DNA from: Mrakia gelida
Taxonomy: Eukaryota > Basidiomycota > Tremellomycetes > Cystofilobasidiales > Mrakiaceae
Direction of reading: 5' to 3'
Assembly (NCBI GenBank): GCA_024345305.1
Contig: BRON01000012.1
Coordinates: 620,001 to 684,000 of the forward strand
Length of the DNA: 64,000 nt
Shown here: piece by piece, positions 54,919 through 64,000 of the stretch
Position numbering within the stretch: position 1 is the first letter of the stretch
How the letters are laid out: every line of letters begins with the position of its first letter
Program-made: the position numbers and the translations under genes
The notes under the pieces: model-generated
Told to the model about the DNA's origin: nothing
Databases searched by the model: none
The model's input: only the letters and a program-made list of their open reading frames with translations

Positions 54919-57228
54919 TCAAAGAAACCTCCACTCTCCCCTCGTAACCTCCTCCTTCCCAAACACCCTGATCTCGTCCTCCTCCTTCTCCGGCTGATTC
55001 GTCGACTGCATCTCCTCTTGGGCGTCGTACATCTCCTCCTCGTCGTTCTCGAACTCGAGAGGTCGCTGTTCCATCTTGACCGCGACGTTCTCGACCCCTT
55101 CGAGGGTGGCGACGGTTCCGACGAGGAGAGAGATCTCGGGTGTGAAGGTCGAGGGATTGAGGATCAGTTCCTGAGGAGGCGAACGAACGAGGTCAGCCAA
55201 CGGCCAACGAAGCGAGGAGAAGGGCAAGAGAGCAAAGAATGAGGAAGCAGCATCGACGTACCTTCCATCCAACTCTCGCTCCAACCTTCAGCTGCTCAAA
55301 CTCCTTGACAGGCTCAGCACCTTCGAACGACGCGTCGACAGTCGTCCAATCCACCTCCTTCGAGACCACCTCTCCCTTCATGGCAGCAGAGGTGTTCTCC
55401 TCCTCCGCCCGGATGTACGCGTTCCACTCCTTACTCCCATCAGCTCCGTTCTCCTCTCGTCCCTTCCTGTCGCCTCCTCCTCCGCTGCTGGCGTCCTGCT
55501 GTCCACCTCCCTTCCCGTTCCCTCCCTTCCCGCCCTTCTTCTTCGGAGCAGCCTCCTGCTGCACCTCAACTCCCCACCCCTGCCCAGCCTCCCACTCCTC
55601 CGTCTCCACATCCACACTCGTCACGAACATTCCAGCAGGCAAACTCGTCCTCTCCGACGGAGCGAGGACGTGCTGATAAGGTCGTTTCCCTCCTCCCGTT
55701 GGCGTCGACGTAGCCGAGTTCGAGTTGGAGTTCCCTCGCTGGAGAGCGGAGACTCGAGAGGGAGTAGCTTGAGGAGGCGGAGGAGGGACGGAGGAGTAGA
55801 TGGGTGCGTTGGAGTTGGTGGGGTTGAAGAACGTCGTCTTCTGACCCACAGCCGTGGCCATAGCTTTCTTGAAGTCGCGTTTCTTGTTTCGATTGGCGTT
55901 GGCGGAGAAGGCGATGAGGACGTCGGGTTGGGAGGTTGCTTCGACGGTTTGAGAGGAGAGGAAGGGTGAAGGGGAGGCTGGAGGAGGCATGGCGGTCGAG
56001 GATGATTTGGGCGAGGAGGAGGAGAGGGTGACGGAGGAGGGGAGGGTTGTTGTTGGACCGGCGAGGAGTTTGAGAGCTGCTTTCTTCTTCCTGCGACGAA
56101 CGTTTCGCTCATGAGTGGAGGAGAGACCTTGGCCTGGTGGGACGGGAGGTTGGTCGGGGATGCTGGAGAGAGGGAGAACGAAAGGAGAGTCAGACGCGAA
56201 CGCGAGGGAGGGAGAGTCGTGAACAGCGAGGAAGAAGACGACCAACATTGGAGTGAGGTGGATGACCGTTGAGTTGGCCTCCTTTCCCTTTCCCTTGTCG
56301 GTGGTGAAAGACTTGGGAAGCAAGAGCGGTCGTCCTGCAGGGACGAGCTTGGACGAGGAAATCTCTGGTCCGCTCGACGAGTCTGAATCCGAGGAGTCGT
56401 CGCTGTCGGAGTCGGACGAGGAGGAGGAGGAAGAGCTCGAGCTCGAGCTCGAGTCTGAGTCTGACTCCGAGTCTGGAGAGTCCGAGGAGTCTGATGGAGC
56501 TGGTCGCTTGGAAGCTGCTTTGGGAGGAGGGGGAGGGGGTGCGACGGCGACTGGAGGAGGAGGGGCAGGAGGATCGGCCTTGACCTTCTTCTTCTTTAGT
56601 TTGGGAGCCTGAACGATGGGAGGAGGAGGGAGGGATTTGGATTTCTTGGCGGGAGGAGCGGATGCTGGAGTAGGTGAGAGTTTTCGCTTCTTGCGAGAGG
56701 AGGAGGAGGTGTCGAGAGTGGTCGTGGGAGGGGGAGCTGATCGAAGGAGGTGAAGGAGGAGGGGAGACGAACGGAGGTCAGCTTCAATGGAGAGAACATG
56801 GTCACTAAAAGGGGGGATATATACCTTCTGATTGAGCCTTCTTCCTCTTCTTCGATGGTGGAGCTGAGTTTTCCTGCAGTTTAACGCTGAGAAAGGGGAC
56901 GAGCGAGGCAAGAAACGAAGGTCAGAAAACGAAGCTCAACATTCCTTCCTCCCTCCTCTCCTTCCTTCCCACCTTCTCCCTGAAAGCGAAGACTTCAAAC
57001 TGACCACAAGACATCTCTCTCCTCATTCAGCACCTCGCATCTGCTCGCTCCCAGAACCTCGAATCCGTCTACCTCGAAGGCGAGCGAAGCTGGCTTGATT
57101 CCCTTGAAGGCGGGGAGGTCGAGGACGAGCTGGGCTTTGAGATCGTTGACCGTCTCCACCGAGGGAGGAAGAAGGTACCAAGCTTTTAGGGGTGGAAGGG
57201 GAAGGGAAGTGCTAATACGAATCCTCAT
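54919..57228 (-). CDS. Coilin-like protein
   Basis: About six exons; the first (57228-57005) and second (56886-56825) join in frame. The N-terminus MRIRISTSLPLPPLKAWYLL with DLKAQLVLDL and ASLAFEVDGFEVL resembles the coilin N-terminal (ubiquitin-like) self-association domain. The middle has Lys-rich nuclear localisation patches (KKRKK, KKLKKKKVK-type), a long Ser/Asp run and an Arg/Lys cluster. The C-terminus has the Tudor-like end of coilin: LKVGARVGWKELILNPST with TPEISLLVGTVATLEG. Coilin organises Cajal bodies, where snRNPs mature. The match is from domain order and short motifs; a search is needed to settle it. Its start faces F-box-like copy C across 140 bp. Confidence 0.65.
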
Positions 57229-57368
57229 GATGTCCTCACTAAAACGGCAAGTCGTCGGTTGAGGTCAGCAGATGGGGAGCGGCGACAGACGTCGAGCTTT
57301 TGAAAGCTCACTTTCAGCTTTCGTCTCCTTCCCTCCCATCTTCCATCCCCCTCCTCCTCCATCTCAGC
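57229..57368. promoter_or_regulatory. Short divergent promoter, coilin-like / F-box-like C
   Basis: 140 bp separate the opposed start codons; the two genes must share promoter sequence. No specific site is recognised. Confidence 0.4.
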
Positions 57369-58559
57369 ATGAGACTTCGCTCCTTCTCTCTCTCCAAGAT
57401 TGTCCCTGTCGAGATCATCAACTTCATCATCCACGAATCCTCTCGCTCAACCCTCCACGCGTGGTGTCTCGTATCGTTCTCCTGCCTCTCCATCGCCGGA
57501 CCTCTCCTCAACGAGAACGTTCATCTCAAGAACCAGAAGCAAATTCTTCGAGTTCTACAGAGGATGGTGAGCTCTCACCTTCCTCCTCCCTGTGCGTCGC
57601 TCAAACTTCTGGCGCTGACTCGCTCTCTCCTCTCTACAGACGCTCGACGAAACCGACCCTCTCGTTCTCCTCCTCCCTCGCCTCTCCATCCCTCTCTCCC
57701 TCAACAACCTCCGACGCCTCTTCTTCCTCGCCGAACCCGATCCCCTCCGCTTGGAAGCTTTCGTCACGTCTGCACTCTCCCCTCAACCCGAACGACCACG
57801 TCTCGAGGTCGTCTTCTCGTGGGCGGCTCGCCTCGAGGCAGTGGGGGCGAGGACGACGTTCCGCTCCTTCCTCGCTCCTACCCTCATCAAGCTTCTAAGA
57901 CCCGGCAGCTTCTCCGAAGGACCTACTGGACATCGCTTAGAAAACGCCGGTGAGCAATACGGTCCACATCTGCTTGAGTGACTTCCGGAGAAGAGCACAA
58001 AAAGCTCACTCTCGTCCTCGCCTTCCCTCCCTCTCCTCAGTTCGAGTCTCGTCTTGGGCTTTGCAATGCTACCTCCTGCTCGTCGACCAGTACCCTCCAT
58101 CAGCCCTGGGAGAATCCGAACCACGCACCACCTTCAACACAGCAACTATCCGAGAAAAGATGTACAGAAGCGTGCTCGACTTCCAGCGAGGCAAGGACAA
58201 CACTCGAGGTCTCCTTGCGCCGAAGGTCCCAGGGTTTATGGAGGCCGATGAAGAGGAGCAGAGATTGCAGTGGCTGGAGAAGATTGAAGTGCTGGATAGA
58301 GAGCAGGTTCAGAGGCTGGAGGTCCTGAGGAGAGAAGGAGGAGACGTCGAGGATGGCCTCGATATCCTCAACGACGCGTACGGCACTGCCAGAGTTCAGC
58401 TCGATGAAGTCGCTGGTGAGTCCGAGGCTTCAACTTTTACCGTGTGGGAGAACGAGCGCGCTGCTGACTCTCAGTACCCGTCTCGCTTCGTTTCTTTGCA
58501 AAGCTTTCTTGCAGCCCATCGCACAAAGACACAAGGCGAGGTACGCGTTGGGTCGCTAG
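57369..58559 (+). CDS. F-box-like protein, copy C
   Basis: Exon 1 (57369-57566) gives 66 codons with the F-box-like block VPVEIINFIIHESSRSTLHA, WCLVSFSCLSIAGPLLNENV. A phase-0 intron follows the conserved Met, as in copy A, but here with a normal GT donor. Exon 2 holds LLLPRLSIPLSLNNLRRLFF and ends in phase 1 before VRVSSWALQCYLLLVDQYPP. A last short exon encodes LQPIAQRHKARYALGR and stops at 58557-58559. It is paralogous to copy A across its whole length, with low identity outside the first exon. The F-box role is inferred; the rest matches no family I know. Confidence 0.65.
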
Positions 58560-58810
58560 TTTGATTCATGAGCTTGTCGCTGCCTTTCAGAGAACGAGCT
58601 TCTCTCTCCTTTTTTTGCCTTCTCTCGCGTTCTTCTCACAACCGAGCGGAATTCCCTCAGAGAAGCAAACGGGTGCCCTCGACGATATCCTGCTTTTCCC
58701 TACAGCTCGACTCTCGCATCGGTCAGGCCCGAAGACGAGTTCACGCTGGACCTTTCCCTCCTTCCTTCCCTCTCCCTCTTCCCTCCCCCAACCCTCACCC
58801 CGATCCCAAC

Positions 58811-61463
58811 ATGTCCTACTCTGACGACTCCAAGATCTCCCAGCTTCCTCTCTCCCTCTCCCCACCTACGAAACCCAAGTCCTCAGGCTTCTCAGCTCGT
58901 CGAATCGCCGCCTTCGGATCAGCCCTCGTCGTTGCCATCTCGCTCTCCTCCCTCCTCGCCTTCTCCTCCCTTTCCTCCCCTCCTCCCTCAGCGACTGCCA
59001 GCTCTCTCTGCGAGCAGCATGATGCAGTCCTCCCCTCCATCAACGAGCTGATCACCGAGACGTTCAAGACGCCCAAGTTCAAGGAGCAAGCGATCGATTG
59101 GTTAAGCAAGGCCGTTCAGTTCGAGACGGAGAGCTACGACGATAACGGGCTCGTTGGGGAGGATTCGAGATGGGAGAAGTTTGGAGCGTTCCACGATTGT
59201 GAGTGTGACAGCTTTCTTACTTTGGAAACCGAGAAGATGAGCTTGGATGGCTCGAGCTCGAAGCAAGGACGTTGAAGCTCACACGCTTTCCTCCGATGCT
59301 TCTTCTTTCCTTCATCTTCCCCCCCCCTCAGACCTCGAGACCGCCTACCCTCTCATCCACAAGCATCTCAAACTCGTCAAGATCGATACCTACAACCTTC
59401 TCTACGAATGGACGGGCTCGGACTCGTCCCTTCTCCCCTCCCTCCTCGCTGCTCATCAAGATGTCGTCCCCGTCGAGCCGAAAACCTTCGGGGACTGGGT
59501 TCATCCTCCTTACTCTGGTCACTACGATGGGAAGTACATCTGGGGACGAGGCAGCTCTGATGACAAGTCGTGAGTCTTCGTAGGATGAGGTGAAAGAAGC
59601 CGAAAGGAGTGCTGACTTCCGTTTTCTTCTTTCGCAGAGGGATGATTGGCATCTTGTGAGTTCGTACTCAACCTTCTTCTTCCCTTCCTCATATTATTCT
59701 GAGCTCTGTTTCTCTACAGGGCTGCCGTCGAGACCCTCCTCGCTCTTCCCGAGCCTTACCAACCCAAACGAACCGTCCTCCTCGGTTTTGGGATCGACGA
59801 AGAGAGTAGTGGTATTGGGGCTGGTCACATCAACGAGTACCTTCTCAAGACGCGAGGGGAGAACTCGATCGCTTTTTTGCTCGATGAGGGAGGAGGATAC
59901 AAGACGGAGGAGGGAGCTCAGTGGGCTACGCCTGGTGTCGCTGAGAAAGGGTGAGCTCCGCGTTCATCCTTCGTCTTTTGGACCTCGTTCGAGATCGAAG
60001 CTGATCATCGATCACGAGCTGCAGATACCTGGATGCTCGAGTCGAGGTCCGAACTCTCGGAGGTCACTCTTCCAAGCCTCCTCTCCACACTGTGAGTCGC
60101 GCTCTACCTTTCTCGTTCGACTTGACGCGTCGCGATCCTGGCTGATCTCTCTTTCCTTCCTATCGCAGTCCATCGGTCTTCTCTCTCTCCTCGTCGCCGA
60201 GATTGAAAGGAACCCCCACTCTCCCATCCTCTCTCGGAAGTCACCCGTCTATGAGCTCCTCCAGTGCCAAGCTGCGTTCGCTCAAGATACTCTTTCGTCT
60301 CGAAAGCTCGACCTCATCCTCGGATCGGTCAAGTCGGACAAGAAGCTCAAGGCTCTCGAGGAGCTCATTGTCCAAGATCAGGGTACCAAGTCCCAGCTGA
60401 GGACTACAACTGCCGTCGATTTGATCTCTGGAGGAGTCAAGGTGAGTCGCGCTCGTTGCTGCTCGCTCGTGCTTCGCTCGTTACTTCTCGCTTTCGCTTC
60501 ACACGTTCCTAACTCTCCCTCTTCACTTGGTTGCTCTTCAGGTCAATGCCCTTCCCGAACTGGTAAGCGCAAACTCCGTTCTCCCCGCGAGCGACGTTTT
60601 CTTCTCGACTCGACCTCACTCTGGATCCAACTCTGATCTCCTTTTCCTCCTCCTTCCTTCTCTTTCCGCACCTCCTCTACCTCCCTTCCTTCCCTCCATA
60701 GGCCTCAGCAGTAATCAACCACCGAATCTCCCTCGACTCCACCCTCGGCTTCGTCCAGTCCAACCTCATCTCAACCCTCCAACCCCTCATCTCCTCCCTC
60801 AACCTCTCTCTCTCCGCCTTCCCCTCCTCCAACCCCATCTGGTCCCCTTCCCTCAACGCCACCGACGGAATCGTAGTCATCACAGACGCCTGGGGGACTG
60901 GAATGGAAGCTGCTCCTCGAACTCCTACGGCGTTCGACGACAAGGCTTGGGGACTGCTCGTTGGAACGATCAAAGGAGTTTGGAAGACCTCGTTCAGGAC
61001 GGATGAGGAGGATGGGGTTATGGTTGTGGATGGGAAGAAGGAGAAGAACGAGATCATCGTGGCTCCGGGATTCTCTACTGGAAACACTGGTGAGTCAAAG
61101 GGAACAAAGGGAGATGAGACAGCTTCGACGACGCGTCGAGCTGTGTGCTTTTCTTCATCGCAAAGAACTGAACCACCTATCCTTCTCTGCCCATCCAGAC
61201 ACGAAGTCCTACTGGAAGTTGACCCGCGCTATCTTCCGATACAACCACAAGACGGCGAGCGACGGCTTCACTTCGACGGGAGTTCACTCGTTCGTCCTTT
61301 CCGTCCTTGCTTCGCTTTACCGCTCGCTCTTTCTCCCAAAGCTGACTCGGTTGTCCCCTCTCCCCGATACAGAGTCAACGAAGCCTTCTCAGCCGATGGA
61401 TTCGTCGAAGCCGCGAGGTTCTTCGCGATTTTGATCGCGAATCTCGACGAGGCGTCCCTCTAG
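58811..61463 (+). CDS. CPS1: Vacuolar carboxypeptidase S (M20 family)
   Basis: A zinc metallopeptidase that releases C-terminal residues from peptides in the vacuole. About ten exons. The N-terminus is cytosolic, followed by one membrane anchor (FGSALVVAISLSSLLAF, residues about 35-55), as in yeast Cps1. Metal and catalytic motifs are LLAAHQDVVPVEP (first His and catalytic Asp), WGRGSSDDKSGMIG (bridging Asp), GFGIDEESSGIGAG (Glu-Glu), FLLDEGGG (Asp) and, near the end, FRYNHKTASDGFTSTGVHSVNE-type sequence with the last His. A dimerisation domain (LDARVEVRTLGGHSSKPPLH) lies in between. All M20 metal ligands appear present. Start chosen at ATG 58811 after a CT-rich leader. Confidence 0.93.
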
Positions 61464-62056
61464 ATCAAGAGCGACGAAGCAACATGGAGGGGAGCGAAGA
61501 GGTGGGAAGCAGACTTTTACTTTGATTTTCGATATAGATGTGGACTTGATCTTGACTTTGGCGGACCGTTTCGGTGCTGAAAAGGAAGCAAACGAGGGCC
61601 GTCGACGTTCGACGCGTCGACCCTTTGTCTTCGTTCCCTCGTGAGCGTGTGAAAACAGTGTGCGATGCGATATGAAGAGAGCCGGAACGATACGAAGTTA
61701 CACAGAAAAGCGATCAAGAGAGAGTACGTGTGTGGTTTGAGTCGATAGAGAAGCGAAGAACGAGCAAGAAAACGAGGTCAAGACGCGTCAAAGGACGATT
61801 GGTGAAATCCTTGATTAGAGACGGAGCATAGGTAGGTATGTAAGCGTGTAGTAGAGTCTGGAGGGAGAACAGCAAGGAGAACGAAGCAAGGGAAGGGGAC
61901 GAGGACGAGGTAAAACGAGATCCGTTCGAAACGAAACGAAGAGGGGTGGATGGGGGAGATACAAGATCGAGTGGTAGTATAAGAGAGAGAGGGAAGGGAA
62001 AGGGGTGGCCCCCAAAAAAAAACAGTCAAGATAGTAGAGTATAAGGTGGAAGGAGT
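61464..62056. other. Intergenic spacer between convergent genes, 593 bp
   Basis: This holds the 3' ends of CPS1 and the PH-domain gene. GACGCGTC palindromes lie near 61609 and 61780, and a C4A9 run lies near 62015. No gene is supported. Confidence 0.5.
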
Positions 62057-63960
62057 CTAAGGAGGAGTGGAAGAAGTGGAAGTGGACGCGCTCGGGGTGG
62101 GATGAACGGGGGTGAACCCACGGAATCCTGCCCACCTGAGCGAGCTCTTCCTCCTCTTGAGGTTGATCGTGAGACCACCTCCACCGTTCCCGTCATCGCT
62201 GCTCTGAGCCGACATCGCTCCCGAGGATCCATCGGAGGAAGAGGTTCTCGACCTCGACGGACGCGTCGGGTCGTACTTCTCCTCCTCGGGCGAATCACAT
62301 CCTGGGACGTGGATGGGCGAGACGAGAGCCGTTTCCGGGAGCTGAGTGGTGATCAAGCTGTTGGAGACGCGACGAGCGTGGGCTGCCATTCCTGGGTCGA
62401 TCGAAGGGATGTTCTGAGCCGACTTGGAGCGACGACGGTTCGAGAGGGAGGAGAGGGATCGTCGGAGGAGTCCTGGACGAGAGGTGGGAGGGGTATCGCG
62501 TTTGGATTGGGAGGATTGCATAGGCGAGGAGGAGGGGAGGTTGTTAAGGGAGAGGGATGCGGCGGGGGCAAAGGAGGTAGGAGGTGGTGGAGGAGGAGGA
62601 GGAAGGTTGCTGGTGATGGTGACGGGAAGAGGAGGGAGGGGAGGAGCGACGGGAGTGAGAGGGGAGAACTCTCCGTGGTGGAAGGGTGCGTGAGAGGACT
62701 TGGAGATGGTGAGAGGGAGTGGTACCGGTCGGCGGAGGTACGTTGGCGATGCAGGGACCGACTTGGAGCAAACCGACCATCCTTCGACGAACGACGACCT
62801 TCGCTTGATCGACTCCTTCATCGTCTTGAACGAGGACGGCGGCTTGTCCTTCGAGTGCGAGTGTGAATGTGAATGGATCGGGACGATCTCGTCGGGTGAT
62901 GTTGAAGTGATGGGGAAGAGGAGTTTCCCGAGTTCCGAGGCGAGGACGTCGGAGGGAGGAGGGATGAGGATCTGACCGACCGAGGAGTTCGTCGAGTAGC
63001 CTGATTCCGTTCTCGACCTGCTGATGGCTTCCGACTGATCGTAGCTGGTCGAGTGTTGCTGTCCGAACTCGAGAGCATCGTCCTCCTCCTTCTCGACCGG
63101 GGACTCGCTCGTGGTCGTCTGGGGCTCGAAGGTCCAGAGAGGCATCATCGACGAGCGTCGTCCGTCCCTCTTGAATCCGATCTCGCTCTTGGTCCTGGTG
63201 ATTCCGACCTTGCTCGACTTCGGCGTCATCTCTCCGAACCGATCATCCTCCTTCGATACCGACGACGCGATCGACGAAGGTCGCATGTCGATGAAGCTGC
63301 TCCTCCTCGACAGACTTCCCGAGGTGTTGTGCATCTTGCGTCTGACCGTCGAGACCGCTGACCCGATGGACGATCCTGCGGTTGACTTGCTCGGCGAAGA
63401 GTAGAGGGAGCCTCCTTTGTCGAGTTGAGCGAGGTTCCTGGCCGTCGAACACGACTCCGAGAAGATGTCGGCGAGGGAGCGGTCGAGAGCTTCGCGATGA
63501 CCCAAGGAAGTTCGTCGGAAGAGATTGTTCGGGTTGGTGACGGCTGCTGAAGTCACGGCGAGCGACGAGGATTGAGATCGGCTCCTGATGGGAAGTGGGA
63601 AGGATCCTCCGTTGGGTGATTCGGTGGCCGTGGGAGTCGATTCCTCGTCGAAGACCTCCGTTGACTGGGACGCGACGAGAGGATCGTCTGGAACGTCGGG
63701 CATCGAGTGTCGCTTGAGCATCTCGACGGGGACCGAGATGCTGGTGGGAAGGTCGCCGGTGTAGGAGGACATGCGACGAGCAATCTGGCGAGGAGGGAAG
63801 ATCTCGGGAGCGGAGGTGGGAGGTTTGGATGGCCAGTTCGTTGTCGCCGCCTTGGCTGTTCGAAGCGCGTCGAGCCAGATGTCCTTCTCCTTCCGACCTG
63901 AGGTAGCGAGCTCGTAGAAGTAACCGTGACCGACGAGACGCAAGGAGTCGGGTAGGAGGA
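62057..63960 (-). CDS. PH-domain protein, probably RhoGEF-like (5' end missing)
   Basis: One long last exon: an acceptor (ctcctag) lies at 63961-63963 and the intron runs out of the window, so upstream exons are missing. The first 35 codons (SLRLVGHGYFYELA, KEKDIWLDALRTAK) are the last strands and C-terminal helix, with its Trp, of a PH domain. About 590 residues of Ser/Pro-rich, probably disordered sequence follow, with basic-Ser motifs that look like kinase sites (RRKMHN, RRSSF, KRRSS). The C-terminus is SLRWAGFRGFTPVHPTPS. Fungal Rho guanine-nucleotide exchange factors often have such a tail after DH-PH, but a DH domain is not visible here, so the RhoGEF part is a guess. Confidence 0.65.
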
Positions 63961-64000
63961 CTAGGAGAACGAAGGAGAACAGGTCAGTCGGGAGTCGATG

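Noticed and set aside
62012..62030. C4A9 homopolymer run as a possible poly(A) trace of a retrocopy
   Set aside because: It lies in a 3' spacer with no adjacent intron-less gene copy or target-site duplication.

Overview
The window is nuclear DNA from a basidiomycete fungus, most likely a red yeast of the Microbotryomycetes (Rhodotorula/Rhodosporidium/Sporobolomyces type). The evidence is high GC, very compact gene spacing, and genes cut by many 60-120 bp introns with GTGAGT or GTTCGT donors, a GCTGAC/CTGAC branch site and a C/TAG acceptor. The protein set is also fungal (NF-YC/HAP5, ALE1, SFA1, UTP15, SAC3, CPS1). I see no bacterial, viral, organellar or transposon coding region, no CRISPR array and no tRNA or rRNA gene. 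Exon joins were worked out by hand. For most of the genes the reading frame closes exactly from start to stop; individual splice edges may still be off by a base or two.

Region by region. 1-9.9 kb: a 5'-truncated WDR53-like WD40 gene, HAP5 (NF-YC), an F-box-like gene (copy A), a SET-domain gene and a taxilin-like coiled-coil gene that carries an inserted SUMO-like segment. 10-19.5 kb: a 1,320-residue coiled-coil protein with a CC1-box motif and a C-terminal membrane anchor, a small acidic protein of unknown role and the MBOAT lysophospholipid acyltransferase ALE1. 19.5-34 kb: a degenerate 150-bp repeat, SFA1 (class III alcohol dehydrogenase), a large protein made of four degenerate RNase III-like modules plus a dsRBD-like region and an RGG tail, an unknown protein, a broken F-box-like copy (B), a secreted lactonase-type beta-propeller and a ketopantoate reductase. 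34-40 kb: an F-box protein and a membrane-anchored alpha/beta hydrolase.

40-55 kb is a nested inverted duplication. Two BTB-type genes on the left (both minus strand) mirror two on the right (both plus strand). The mirrored flanking sequence includes 3'-UTR sequence with intron-like 3' splice signals. The arms enclose UTP15 (ribosome biogenesis) and SAC3 (mRNA export). The inner BTB genes are intact and share divergent promoters with UTP15 and SAC3; the outer two are broken by a frameshift and a stop codon. 55-64 kb: a coilin-like gene, F-box-like copy C, vacuolar carboxypeptidase CPS1 and the 3' part of a PH-domain gene that runs out of the window.

Most genes are unrelated housekeeping functions; this is not a gene cluster with one job. 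The signals most worth following are the exon-pair-duplicated pseudo-RNase III protein, the nested BTB inverted duplication and a strong excess of the palindrome GACGCGTC across introns, spacers and exons.
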